A stretch of 64,000 nucleotides of DNA. Origin: Lachnospiraceae bacterium. GTDB lineage: Bacteria; Bacillota; Clostridia; Lachnospirales; Lachnospiraceae. The stretch covers positions 68,767 through 132,766 of the forward strand of contig SVEE01000002.1 of assembly GCA_015057525.1 (NCBI GenBank), in the 5' to 3' direction. Each line of letters starts with the position of its first letter. Position 1 is the stretch's first letter. Shown one piece after another: positions 18,278-27,117 of the stretch. Made by a program: the position numbers and the translations under genes. The notes beneath the pieces are model-generated. The model was not told where the DNA came from. It worked only from the letters and a program-made list of their open reading frames with translations, and searched no databases.

Positions 18278-19702
18278 ATGAGTAACAAACTTACTTTGTC
18301 AGCAAGTGATAGAATAGCAGCTTTACTTGATGACTCAAGCTTTGTTGAAGTTGGTTCTTATGTTACAGCAAGAAGTACTGATTTCAACATGCAGGAAACT
18401 GATACTCCAAAAGATGGTGTTATTACCGGATATGGTGTTATCAATGGCAAATTAGTGTATGTTTACAGCCAGGATGCTAGTGTTCTTGGTGGTGCTATCG
18501 GCGAGATGCATGCTAAGAAGATTTCTAAAATCTATGACATGGCTATGAAGGTAGGAGCTCCTGTTGTAGGTCTTATTGACTGTGCAGGTCTTAGACTTCA
18601 GGAAGCTACAGATGCTATGAATGCGTTTGGTGAAGTATATTTGAAGCAGACTTTAGCTTCAGGTGTTATTCCACAGATTACTGCAATTTTTGGGACTTGT
18701 GGCGGTGGTGCGGCACTTATTCCAACATTAACAGATTTTACATTTATGACAAAGGAAGGCTCAAAGTTATTCGTTAACAGCCCTAATGCATTAGATGGAA
18801 ATAATTCTGCTAAGCTTGATACAGCTTCAGCTGATTATTTAAGCAATAATACTTCACTTGTTGATTTTGTATGTGAAGATGATGGACAGCTTCTTGCTCA
18901 GGTAAGAACACTTGTAGACATCCTCCCTTCAAACAACACTGATGATGAAGTTGCAGAGTGTGCAGATGATTTAAATAGAATTATTCCTAACCTTGATGGT
19001 TTTGCTGATGATGCAAGAGCAGTATTACAGAATGTTGCAGATGGCAATCTATTCATTGAAGTAAACAAGGACTATGAAAAGGGAATGGTTGTTGGTTTCA
19101 TCAAATTAAATGGTGCAACAATCGGATGTGTAGCTAACCAGGCTAAGGATGGCGGAGCAATGGTTACTGCTGACGGTGCAATGGTTGCTGCTGATTTTGT
19201 TAAGTTCTGTGATGCATTTAGTATTCCAGTACTTACATTAGTTAATGTTAAGGGATTTGTTGCAACAGTAGATAATGAGAAAGTTATTGCTGATGCAGTT
19301 GCTAAGCTTACTTATTCATATGCTGATGCTACAGTACCTAAGGTTACATTAGTAATGGGCGATGCTTTTGGTACAGCTTATACAGTAATGAACTCAAAGT
19401 CTATCGGCGCCGATGTTGTGTATGCTTGGCCATGTGCTAAGATTGGAACAATGGATCCAGAGATGGCAGTTAAGATTATGTATGAAAAAGAAATTGCTGC
19501 AGCTGATGACAAGACAGCTAAGGTTGCAGAGTTAAAGAAGGCATATGTTGAGTTACAGTCAAGTGCAATTGCAGCTGCTAAGAGAGGTTATATTGATGAT
19601 ATAATTGAGCCAGATGCAACTAGAAAGCGTCTTGTGGCTGTATTTGATATGCTTTACACTAAGAATGAAGATAGACCATATAAGAAGCATGGAGCAGTTT
19701 AA
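18278..19702 (+). CDS. Divergent acyl-CoA-type carboxyltransferase subunit (MmdA/12S-like)
   Basis: The protein has the double crotonase fold of biotin-dependent carboxyltransferases that move CO2 between biotin and an acyl-CoA. Visible segments are VYVYSQDASVLGGAIGEMHAKKI, GLIDCAGLRLQE, GTCGGGAALIPTLTDF in the first half and VNVKGFVAT, ATVPKVTLVMGDAFGTAY, YAWPCAKIGTMD in the second. Compared with methylmalonyl-CoA decarboxylase alpha as I remember it (GPCAGGAVYSPA, PGFLPG, RKAYGGAY), several active-site loops differ. At 474 residues it is about 40 shorter than usual. It opens a five-gene operon with an OadG-like subunit, a biotin carrier, OadB and OadA. The acyl-CoA substrate (acetyl, propionyl or other) cannot be read from the sequence. 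GGAGG precedes the ATG. Confidence 0.85.
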   Translation: MSNKLTLSASDRIAALLDDSSFVEVGSYVTARSTDFNMQETDTPKDGVITGYGVINGKLVYVYSQDASVLGGAIGEMHAKKISKIYDMAMKVGAPVVGLIDCAGLRLQEATDAMNAFGEVYLKQTLASGVIPQITAIFGTCGGGAALIPTLTDFTFMTKEGSKLFVNSPNALDGNNSAKLDTASADYLSNNTSLVDFVCEDDGQLLAQVRTLVDILPSNNTDDEVAECADDLNRIIPNLDGFADDARAVLQNVADGNLFIEVNKDYEKGMVVGFIKLNGATIGCVANQAKDGGAMVTADGAMVAADFVKFCDAFSIPVLTLVNVKGFVATVDNEKVIADAVAKLTYSYADATVPKVTLVMGDAFGTAYTVMNSKSIGADVVYAWPCAKIGTMDPEMAVKIMYEKEIAAADDKTAKVAELKKAYVELQSSAIAAAKRGYIDDIIEPDATRKRLVAVFDMLYTKNEDRPYKKHGAV

Positions 19703-19720
19703 AGAAGAGGTGACAACTAA

Positions 19721-20680
19721 ATGAAAATGAAGAAATTTTTAGTATTATTTTCCATGTTAGCTGTTATGTTTTCTTTAACCGGTTGTGATGAAGAGGTTGA
19801 AGCGCCGTTTGAGTATGATGGAACTGAAATTGTTATGGATGCAATGGAGGAGTTCCAGAAATACAAAGGTGTTTCTGATGAATATAAAGGATATTATCTC
19901 TCTTCAGGTACTGTTTATGAGCAGTCAGCAATTAAAGGTATAGATCAGGCAGTTAACAATGACAAGGTTGGAGAGTTCCAGGATTATAGTGAGTATTTAT
20001 CTTATGGTGAACTTTTCAATATGAATCTTGTCGATGCAAATATTGAAAATACAGAAGAGTATGTTTCTGTAACAATACTTAATAAAGCAGAAAAAAGAGA
20101 CGTTGAAATTACAATTAAGTATGTAGAAAATCCTGAATATTATATTACATGTGATCAGATAACTCAGGAATTATACGCTCAACTTGACCAAATGATAGCT
20201 ATGGGCTATACAGTTGAGGATCTTCTTGCTTTTGCAGGTTTTGATAATTTAGATGATTTTATGGATAATGAGTTACATTATTATATGAAGAATCAGGGTA
20301 TAGAACCATATATACCTGAGGAAATGGTAGTGTCAGCTGTATATTCAAAATCAGAGCTTATGGGACAGGCAGGTATGAATACGCTTATAGGTATGGGAAC
20401 TGTATTCGTTGTTCTTATATTTATTTCGTTTATAATCTCTCTCTTTAAGTATCTTCCAGCATTATTTGCTAAGAAGACTAAAGTACCTGAACCAAAGAAA
20501 GAAGAGGCTAAGGCAGCCCAAGCAGCATCAGTTGCACCTGCTGAGAATCTTATGAATGATGCAGAACTTGTTGCAGTTATTACAGCAGCAATTTATGCAG
20601 CTTCTGGAAATGCATCAGGTAGTGGTGCAGTAAGTAAAGATACACTTGTAGTTCGTTCAATTAGAAGAGCTAAGAAATAA
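19721..20680 (+). CDS. OadG-family sodium-pump subunit fused to an N-terminal lipoprotein domain
   Basis: This 319-residue protein begins with a lipoprotein signal (hydrophobic core, then SLTGC, Cys22). About 190 residues of unknown acidic, Tyr-rich outer domain follow. Next come one membrane segment near 221-245 (GMGTVFVVLIFISFIISLFKYLP), a Pro/Lys/Ala-rich cytoplasmic tether and a short tail, ELVAVITAAIYAAS...TLVVRSIRR, that matches the end of OadG-type gamma/delta subunits. OadG normally has almost no outer domain, so the large lipoprotein part is an addition. Role: probably holds the membrane pump OadB together with the soluble carboxyltransferases. What the outer domain does is unknown. 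It starts 18 bases after the carboxyltransferase, in the same operon. Confidence 0.85.
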   Translation: MKMKKFLVLFSMLAVMFSLTGCDEEVEAPFEYDGTEIVMDAMEEFQKYKGVSDEYKGYYLSSGTVYEQSAIKGIDQAVNNDKVGEFQDYSEYLSYGELFNMNLVDANIENTEEYVSVTILNKAEKRDVEITIKYVENPEYYITCDQITQELYAQLDQMIAMGYTVEDLLAFAGFDNLDDFMDNELHYYMKNQGIEPYIPEEMVVSAVYSKSELMGQAGMNTLIGMGTVFVVLIFISFIISLFKYLPALFAKKTKVPEPKKEEAKAAQAASVAPAENLMNDAELVAVITAAIYAASGNASGSGAVSKDTLVVRSIRRAKK

Positions 20681-20703
20681 TAGATGTTTAGGAGGAATTT
20701 AAA

Positions 20704-21081
20704 ATGAAAAATTATAGAATTACAGTTAATGGTACAGCATATGATGTAGCAGTTGAAGAATTAGGTGCAGGCGCAGCTCCTGCAGCAGCTCCAGTAGCAG
20801 CACCAGCAGCTCCAGTAGCAGCGCCAGCGGCTCCTGCAGCAGCACCAGCAGCAAGTGGTTCTGCAGGTTCAGTTGTTGTTTCTTCACCTATGCCAGGTAA
20901 GATTTTAGGAGTAAAAGCAAATGTGGGTGCAGCTGTTAAGCAGGGAGATGTAATCCTTGTTCTTGAAGCAATGAAGATGGAAAATGAAGTTGTTGCTCCT
21001 CAGGATGGTACAATTGCAAGTATCAATGTTTCAACAGGTGATGCTGTGGAAGCTGGCGATACATTAGCAACATTAAATTAA
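20704..21081 (+). CDS. Biotin carboxyl carrier protein of the decarboxylase/transcarboxylase
   Basis: This 125-residue protein is the swinging carboxyl carrier. A short N-terminal segment (YRITVNGTAYDVAVEE) resembles the docking strand of gamma and 1.3S subunits. An Ala/Pro linker of about 30 residues follows, then the biotinyl domain with EAMKMEN, biotinylated at Lys91. The linker is coded by imperfect GCWCCWGYAGCA-type repeats. AGGAGG precedes the ATG. The linker length suits movement of biotin between two separate carboxyltransferases and the membrane pump, which agrees with the neighbours on both sides. Confidence 0.95.
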   Translation: MKNYRITVNGTAYDVAVEELGAGAAPAAAPVAAPAAPVAAPAAPAAAPAASGSAGSVVVSSPMPGKILGVKANVGAAVKQGDVILVLEAMKMENEVVAPQDGTIASINVSTGDAVEAGDTLATLN

Positions 21082-21126
21082 TACAAATTATTATTTGTAC
21101 CTATTAAATCAGGAGGTAACAGCTAG

Positions 21127-22257
21127 ATGAGCGGTTTTGTAGACGTATTAAAAAATCTCGCCCTTCAGACTGGTTTTGCAACGCTTACATGGAAACATTA
21201 TATTATGATTTTAGTGGCATGTTTTTTCATGTATCTTGCAATTGTTAAGGGATTCGAACCATTACTTTTAGTACCAATTTCATTTGGTATGTTTTTGGTT
21301 AACATGTTCCCTTCGATTATTGAGCCGGGCGGATTATTACATTATTTTTATTTATTAGATGAGTGGAGTATTCTTCCATCACTAATTTTCTTAGGTGTTG
21401 GTGCAATGACAGACTTTGGTCCCCTTATTGCAAATCCTAGGAGTTTTGTGCTTGGTGCGGCAGCACAGTTTGGTATTTATTCAGCGTATTTCCTTGCGTT
21501 CCTTATGGGATTTAACGGCAAAGAAGCAGCAGCTATATCTATAATTGGTGGTGCTGATGGTCCTACATCTATCTTCCTTGCAGGTAAGCTTGGAATGGGT
21601 GGAACTCTTATGGGTCCTATAGCAGTTGCTGCATATTCATATATGGCACTTGTACCTGTTATTCAGCCACCTATTATGAAGCTTCTTACAACAGAGAAAG
21701 AGCGTAAGATTAAGATGAGTCAGCTTCGCCCAGTAACTAAGCTTGAGAAAATCTTATTCCCAATTATTGTTACACTTGTTGTAGTTCTTATTCTTCCTAC
21801 AACAGCACCACTTGTTGGTATGCTTATGCTTGGTAACTTATTCAGAGAGTGTGGAGTTGTTAAACAGCTTACAGAGACAGCTTCAAATGCATTGATGTAC
21901 ATTGTAGTTATTTTACTTGGTACATCAGTAGGTGCTACTACAAGTGCAGATGCATTCCTTAATATAAGTACACTTAAAATTGTTGCTCTTGGTCTTATTG
22001 CATTCTCATTTGGTACAGCAGCAGGTGTTGTGTTTGGTAAGATTATGTGTAAGGCTACAAAGGGTAAGGTTAATCCACTTATTGGTTCTGCAGGTGTTTC
22101 TGCAGTTCCTATGGCAGCTAGAGTTTCACAGAAGGTTGGTGCAGAGGCAGACCCTACTAACTTCCTTCTTATGAATGCAATGGGTCCTAACGTTGCCGGT
22201 GTTATTGGTACAGCGGTTGCGGCAGGTACGTTCCTTGCAATATTCGGTGTTATGTAA
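21127..22257 (+). CDS. oadB: Na+-translocating decarboxylase beta subunit
   Basis: OadB is the membrane subunit that decarboxylates carboxybiotin and couples this to Na+ export, or the reverse when driven by the sodium gradient. The 376 residues form about nine hydrophobic segments. Conserved features are the re-entrant loop GGADGPTSIFLAGKLG with the essential Asp, GNLFRECGVV, and the second inverted-repeat region with GSAGVSAVPMAARV and LLMNAMGPNVAGVIG. A strong AGGAGG lies close to the ATG at 21127. It sits between the biotin carrier and the OadA-type gene, as in known oad and mmd operons. Confidence 0.96.
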   Translation: MSGFVDVLKNLALQTGFATLTWKHYIMILVACFFMYLAIVKGFEPLLLVPISFGMFLVNMFPSIIEPGGLLHYFYLLDEWSILPSLIFLGVGAMTDFGPLIANPRSFVLGAAAQFGIYSAYFLAFLMGFNGKEAAAISIIGGADGPTSIFLAGKLGMGGTLMGPIAVAAYSYMALVPVIQPPIMKLLTTEKERKIKMSQLRPVTKLEKILFPIIVTLVVVLILPTTAPLVGMLMLGNLFRECGVVKQLTETASNALMYIVVILLGTSVGATTSADAFLNISTLKIVALGLIAFSFGTAAGVVFGKIMCKATKGKVNPLIGSAGVSAVPMAARVSQKVGAEADPTNFLLMNAMGPNVAGVIGTAVAAGTFLAIFGVM

Positions 22258-22277
22258 AATTACAGGAGGTAAGATAA

Positions 22278-23687
22278 ATGGCAGTAGAAAAGAAACCGGT
22301 AAAGATTACCGAAACTATATTACGTGATGCTCACCAGTCGCTTATTGCTACAAGAATGACAACTGAGCAGATGCTCCCAATCATCGAGAAGATGGACAAG
22401 GTTGGATACCACTCAGTAGAGTGTTGGGGTGGAGCAACATTTGATGCATCACTCAGATTCCTTAAGGAAGATCCATGGGAGAGACTTAGAAAGATTAAAG
22501 ATGGCTTCAAGAATACTAAGCTTCAGATGCTTTTCAGAGGACAGAATATCTTAGGATATCGTCATTATGCAGATGATGTTGTTGAATACTTTGTTCAGAA
22601 GTCTATTGCAAATGGTATTGATATTATTCGTATCTTTGACTGTTTAAATGATATTAGAAACCTTGAGACAGCTGTTAAGGCTTCTAACAAGGAAGGTGGT
22701 CATGCGCAGATAGCACTTTCTTATACATTAGGAGAGGCATATACACTTGACTACTGGAAAGATATGGCTAAGAAGATTGAGGATATGGGTGCAAAGTCTA
22801 TTTGTATCAAGGATATGGCAGGACTTCTTGTTCCATACAAGGCTACTGAGCTTGTTACAGCTCTTAAGGAAAGTACATCACTTCCAATTCAGCTTCATAC
22901 TCACTATACTTCAGGTGTAGCTTCTATGACTTACATGAAGGCAGTAGAAGCTGGTTGTGATATTATTGACACAGCTATGTCACCACTTGCTCTTGGTACA
23001 AGCCAGCCAGCAACAGAGGTAATGGCTAAGGCATTTGAAGGTACAGAGTATGACCCAGGATTTGATGAGAACCTTCTTGTTGAAATCGCTGATTACTTTA
23101 AGCCAATGAGAGAAGAGTGGTTAGCAAATGGTCTTCTTAATCCAAAGGTTATGGGTGTTGATATTAAGACACTTCTTTATCAGGTACCAGGTGGTATGCT
23201 TTCGAACCTTGTATCTCAGCTTAAGGAGATGAATGCTGAAGATAAGTTCCAGGAAGTTCTTGAGGAAGTTCCAAGAGTTCGTAAGGACTATGGTGAGCCA
23301 CCTCTTGTTACTCCTTCAAGCCAGATTGTTGGTACTCAGGCAGTATTAAACGTTGTAACTGGTGAAAGATATAAGATGTGTACTAAGGAGTCTAAGGCTC
23401 TCGTTGCAGGTGAGTATGGTCAGTCTGTACTTCCTGTAGACCCAGAGGTTAAGAAGAAGGTAATTGGTGATCAGGAGCCTATTACTTGCAGACCAGCTGA
23501 TTTAATTGAAAATGAGTTGGATAAGCTTGAGAAGGAAATGGCACAGTACAAGCAGCAGGATGAGGATGTGCTTACTTACGCATTATTCCCACAGGTTGCT
23601 GTGGACTTCTTTAAATATAGAGAAGCTCAGCAGACAGGTATTGATGCATCTTTAGCTAATTCAGATAACAAGACTTATCCAGTATAG
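22278..23687 (+). CDS. oadA: Oxaloacetate/pyruvate-type carboxyltransferase, OadA/5S-like without biotin domain
   Basis: This soluble TIM-barrel carboxyltransferase moves a carboxyl group between oxaloacetate (giving pyruvate) and biotin. The metal and catalytic set is intact: LRDAHQS with Asp17, the carbamylated-type Lys178 in CIKDMAG, and LHTHY with His207 and His209. The conserved C-terminal helical domain (PRVRKDYGEPPLVTPSSQIVGTQA) follows. At 469 residues it ends before the biotinyl domain that classical OadA carries; the biotin is on the separate carrier gene two genes upstream. This layout equals the 5S subunit of propionibacterial transcarboxylase. It is the last gene of the operon and uses strongly AAG/GAG-biased codons, which suggests high expression. 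Confidence 0.95.
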   Translation: MAVEKKPVKITETILRDAHQSLIATRMTTEQMLPIIEKMDKVGYHSVECWGGATFDASLRFLKEDPWERLRKIKDGFKNTKLQMLFRGQNILGYRHYADDVVEYFVQKSIANGIDIIRIFDCLNDIRNLETAVKASNKEGGHAQIALSYTLGEAYTLDYWKDMAKKIEDMGAKSICIKDMAGLLVPYKATELVTALKESTSLPIQLHTHYTSGVASMTYMKAVEAGCDIIDTAMSPLALGTSQPATEVMAKAFEGTEYDPGFDENLLVEIADYFKPMREEWLANGLLNPKVMGVDIKTLLYQVPGGMLSNLVSQLKEMNAEDKFQEVLEEVPRVRKDYGEPPLVTPSSQIVGTQAVLNVVTGERYKMCTKESKALVAGEYGQSVLPVDPEVKKKVIGDQEPITCRPADLIENELDKLEKEMAQYKQQDEDVLTYALFPQVAVDFFKYREAQQTGIDASLANSDNKTYPV

Positions 23688-23698
23688 TAAGTAAAATA

Positions 23699-23728
23699 AA
23701 GAGACGGGATAATTGTATCCCGTCTCTT
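23699..23728 (+). terminator. Perfect hairpin ending the sodium-pump operon
   Basis: AAGAGACGGGATA pairs without mismatch with TATCCCGTCTCTT around a four-base loop. Only two T, then A-rich sequence, follow, so it may act as a weak terminator or as a 3'-end stabiliser between oadA and ktrB. Confidence 0.65.
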
Positions 23729-23748
23729 AAAAAATTTTGGAGTATAGA

Positions 23749-25131
23749 ATGTCGGATACAGTTAATAAAAAAGAAAATAAGAAATTATCTACAACAAAAA
23801 TAATATTATTAGGTTTTTTATGTGCAATTATTATTGGAACAATACTTTTATCACTTCCATGTGCTACTGTTAGTGGTGAAAGTAATGTTTTAACAGCACT
23901 TTTTACAGCTACAACATCCATTTGTGTAACTGGTTTAGTGGTTGTTGATACATTTTCATATTGGACTTTATTTGGGAAAATTGTAATTTTAATATTGATA
24001 CAGTTAGGCGGATTAGGTATTGTAGGTTTTACATCTGCAATCATGCTTGTCTTAAATAAGAAAGTTTCACTTAAGGACAGAATGATAATACAGGATGCAT
24101 ATAATCTTTCTACCTTACAAGGTGTTGTGAGATTTATAAAGAAAGTTATAATTGGAACATTCGTCGTTGAGTTTATAGGTATGCTTTGTTACCTCATAGA
24201 ATTCATACCAAGATTTGGTATAAAAAATGGAATTTGGTATGCGTTTTTCAATGCAATATCAGCATTTTGTAATGCAGGCATAGATATTATCGGAAATGAT
24301 AGTCTTATGTCATTTAATTCTTCACCAGTAGTTCTTATTACAACTATGATGCTTATTTTTAATGGTGGCATAGGATTTGTTGTTTGGTGGGATTTTTTAG
24401 ATATCGTAAGAAAGATAATCAAAAAGGAAATACAGTTAAAAGATTTCTTTAAAAAGCTTACAATTCATTCAAGAATTGTTTTATCGGTAACATTTTCGTT
24501 AATATTTGCAGGTGCATTTTTGATTTTTTTGTTTGAATATAATAATAAAGCCACAATCGGAGATATGACTTTGGGAGATAAAATACTCAATAGTATTTTC
24601 CAATCTGTTACATTGAGAACAGCTGGTTTTGCGGCTATAGACCAAGGTGGTTTGCATGAGACTTCTGTACTGGTTTCGATTGTACTTATGATTATTGGTG
24701 GTTCTCCTGTTGGTACAGCAGGTGGAATAAAAACGGTTACGTTTGTTGTTTTACTGTTTAGTGTTATTTCTGTTGTTAAGGGAAGAAAAGAAGCTATAAT
24801 TTATAATAGGAGTATAAATGATGAGCTTATTCGTAAATCACTGGCAGTTACATTTATTAGTGTATTTGTATTTTTTGTGTTTAGTATATTACTTATTGCA
24901 ACTAATGGTGTCACGCTTACTGATGCAACCTTTGAAATGGCGAGTGCTGTTGCAACGGTAGGTCTTACCAGAGGAATTACATCATCACTTAATTCTATAG
25001 GACAAATCATTGTTATTATTGCTATGTATTTAGGTAGAATAGGTCCTATATCAATGTTTATTGCATTTAGCAACAAATATACAATTAAAAACTCTTTGCA
25101 TTATGCTGAGGCAGATATAATAGTTGGATAA
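23749..25131 (+). CDS. ktrB: Potassium uptake channel subunit, KtrB/TrkH family
   Basis: This integral membrane subunit conducts K+, often with Na+ dependence, in complex with the KtrA ring. The ORF track uses an upstream TTG; TTGGAG precedes the ATG at 23749, giving 460 residues. The four selectivity-filter loops are visible, each with the key Gly: SICVTGLVV, AFCNAGIDI, TLRTAGFAA and ATVGLTRG. KtrA follows after 17 bases. It lies directly behind a sodium-pumping decarboxylase operon, which fits joint control of Na+ and K+ but may be coincidence. Confidence 0.94.
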   Translation: MSDTVNKKENKKLSTTKIILLGFLCAIIIGTILLSLPCATVSGESNVLTALFTATTSICVTGLVVVDTFSYWTLFGKIVILILIQLGGLGIVGFTSAIMLVLNKKVSLKDRMIIQDAYNLSTLQGVVRFIKKVIIGTFVVEFIGMLCYLIEFIPRFGIKNGIWYAFFNAISAFCNAGIDIIGNDSLMSFNSSPVVLITTMMLIFNGGIGFVVWWDFLDIVRKIIKKEIQLKDFFKKLTIHSRIVLSVTFSLIFAGAFLIFLFEYNNKATIGDMTLGDKILNSIFQSVTLRTAGFAAIDQGGLHETSVLVSIVLMIIGGSPVGTAGGIKTVTFVVLLFSVISVVKGRKEAIIYNRSINDELIRKSLAVTFISVFVFFVFSILLIATNGVTLTDATFEMASAVATVGLTRGITSSLNSIGQIIVIIAMYLGRIGPISMFIAFSNKYTIKNSLHYAEADIIVG

Positions 25132-25148
25132 TATTGGGAGGTTAATAT

Positions 25149-25793
25149 ATGAGAAAATCATTTGCAGTTATTGGTCTTGGACGTTTTGGAAGAAGTATTG
25201 CCATGGAGCTTTCTAAATTAGGAGCTGATGTAATGGCGATAGATAATGATGAAGAGAAAGTAAACAGATTATCGGATTATGTTACATGTGCGATTAATAT
25301 TGATGTATGTGATACTGCTGCACTTAAGGATTCCGGTATATCAAATATGGATGCAGTTATTGTTGCTATGGCAGATTTTTTAGAGCCTAGTATTATGGGT
25401 GTTATAACTGCAAAGGATTTGGGTGTTCCACTTGTAATTGCCAAAGCGAGAGACCATGTTACAGGTGAAATATTAGATAAGGTTGGTGCAGATAAGGTTG
25501 TTTTTCCAGAGAGAGAATCTGGCAAAAGAATATCAAAACAGCTTATGTGTTCTGATTTTTTGGAATTTTTTGAAATATCAGATACAGTGAGTTTAATTGA
25601 ACTTATGCCAAAAAAAGAGTGGGTAGGACGTACCTTAAAGGAATTAAATCTTCGTAAGGAATATAAAATAAATGTTATTGCTGTCAAGGAAGAAAATGAT
25701 GTTAATGTAGTAATGGATCCAGACATTCCATTAAAAGCGGATTGTCCACTTATAATTACTGTAAAAAAGACTGATTTAAAGAGGCTTATGTAA
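25149..25793 (+). CDS. ktrA: Potassium uptake regulatory subunit, KtrA/TrkA family
   Basis: KtrA forms the cytoplasmic RCK ring that binds nucleotides and gates KtrB. The 214 residues contain a Rossmann RCK_N domain with GLGRFGRS and an acidic ribose-binding end to strand 2 (AIDNDEEKV), then an RCK_C (TrkA_C) domain with ELMPKKEWVGRTLKELNLR. The size fits a single-RCK KtrA rather than the doubled TrkA. GGAGG precedes the ATG, and the next gene starts immediately after its stop, so ktrB, ktrA and the flavoprotein probably share a transcript. Confidence 0.95.
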   Translation: MRKSFAVIGLGRFGRSIAMELSKLGADVMAIDNDEEKVNRLSDYVTCAINIDVCDTAALKDSGISNMDAVIVAMADFLEPSIMGVITAKDLGVPLVIAKARDHVTGEILDKVGADKVVFPERESGKRISKQLMCSDFLEFFEISDTVSLIELMPKKEWVGRTLKELNLRKEYKINVIAVKEENDVNVVMDPDIPLKADCPLIITVKKTDLKRLM

Positions 25794-27044
25794 ATGAAGG
25801 ATATTATTATAATTGGTGGCGGAGCAGCAGGTATGATGGCAGGCATAATGCTTGCAGAAAAAGGTTATAGCCCAACTATTATTGAGAAAAATGACAAATT
25901 AGGCAGAAAGCTTTTTATCACTGGTAAAGGAAGATGCAATCTTACTAATGACTGTGACACAGAGGAACTGCTTAAAAATGTTGTCACAAACTCAAAGTTT
26001 TTGTATAGTGCCTTTTATGGATTTGATTCAAATGCTACAATGAAGTTTTTTGAAGGCTTGGGTTTAGCAATAAAAACAGAAAGAGGAAACAGGGTTTTTC
26101 CAACATCTGACCATTCTTCTGATGTGATTAGTGTTATGACTACAAGATTAAAAAGACTTGGGGTTGAAATCAGGTTAAATACAGAAACTGTTCATATAGA
26201 TGTATTAGAAAAAGAAGATTGTAAGGCTGTTAAAGGGGTTAAAGTAAAAAATAATGCTGGAAAAGAAGAATATATAAGCTGTGAGGACGTTGTAGTTGCA
26301 ACAGGTGGAGTGTCTTATCCACTTACAGGTTCTACAGGTGATGGAGTAAAATGGGCAAAAGAACTTGGCCTTGATGTTGTTGAACCTAAGCCAGCATTAG
26401 TTCCTTTAGAGATTGAGGAAGTTTTTTGTAAGGATATTATGGGTCTTGCATTAAAAAATGTACAGGTCAAATTTAAAGCTAAAGTAAAAAATAAAGAAAA
26501 AACCGTATATTCTGATTTTGGCGAAATGCTGTTTACTCATTATGGTGTGAGTGGACCTGTTATTTTGAGTGCTTCATCTTATTTGGGAAAATATTTAGGA
26601 AATGATTTGAGGCTATACATAGACCTTAAACCTGCTATGACAGAGGAACAATTAAATGATAGATTATTAAGAGATTTTTCTCAAAATATAAACAAGCAGT
26701 TCAGAAATTCTTTGGGTGAGCTTTTACCCAAAAAGCTTATACCTGTTATTATAGAAATGTCAGGTATAGACCAATATAAAAAAGTAAATGAAATAACTAA
26801 AGAAGAAAGAATTAGCCTTATAAAGGTATTGAAAAGTATGGAACTTAAGGTTACAGGTTTGCGCGATTTTAATGAGGCAATTATCACTCAGGGTGGCGTA
26901 AGTGTAAAAGAAGTTAATCCACAAAATATGCAGGCTAAAAAGATTAAAGGACTAAGGTTTATCGGTGAAGTTCTTGATGTAGATGCTTTAACTGGTGGAT
27001 TTAATTTACAGATAGCCTGGAGTACAGCGGCTGCTCTTGAGTAA
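25794..27044 (+). CDS. HI0933-family FAD-dependent oxidoreductase (BaiN/aminoacetone oxidase-like)
   Basis: This 416-residue flavoprotein begins with the FAD-binding GGGAAGMMAGIMLAE and the family motif KNDKLGRKLFITGKGRCNLTN. It has the second Rossmann contact VATGGVSYPLTGSTGDG and the C-terminal GGVSVKEVNPQNMQAKKIKGLRF and GGFNLQIAWSTA. Family members have been linked to varied activities, including the bile-acid enzyme BaiN of Clostridium scindens and aminoacetone oxidase. The true substrate here cannot be stated. It starts directly after the ktrA stop. No bile-acid genes are nearby. Confidence 0.9.
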   Translation: MKDIIIIGGGAAGMMAGIMLAEKGYSPTIIEKNDKLGRKLFITGKGRCNLTNDCDTEELLKNVVTNSKFLYSAFYGFDSNATMKFFEGLGLAIKTERGNRVFPTSDHSSDVISVMTTRLKRLGVEIRLNTETVHIDVLEKEDCKAVKGVKVKNNAGKEEYISCEDVVVATGGVSYPLTGSTGDGVKWAKELGLDVVEPKPALVPLEIEEVFCKDIMGLALKNVQVKFKAKVKNKEKTVYSDFGEMLFTHYGVSGPVILSASSYLGKYLGNDLRLYIDLKPAMTEEQLNDRLLRDFSQNINKQFRNSLGELLPKKLIPVIIEMSGIDQYKKVNEITKEERISLIKVLKSMELKVTGLRDFNEAIITQGGVSVKEVNPQNMQAKKIKGLRFIGEVLDVDALTGGFNLQIAWSTAAALE

Positions 27045-27082
27045 GTATTCTGTTCTTAATATAAGTATTTTAATATAACTGA

Positions 27083-27117
27083 AAGGAGAACGTCTAAATA
27101 TAGACGTAGTATTAAAT
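27083..27117 (+). promoter_or_regulatory. Unusual cmk ribosome binding site: Shine-Dalgarno, hairpin, then start
   Basis: AAGGAG at 27083-27088 lies 29 bases before the ATG at 27118, which is too far for normal use. ACGTCTA (27090-27096) pairs with TAGACGT (27101-27107) in between. Folding that hairpin leaves about 11 unpaired bases between Shine-Dalgarno and ATG, a workable spacing. No other Shine-Dalgarno precedes the ATG. Confidence 0.6.

Noticed and set aside
25277-25846. Minus-strand ORF of 189 residues
   Set aside because: It lies opposite ktrA, a clear gene, has no family motif, and runs across the ktrA/flavoprotein junction.
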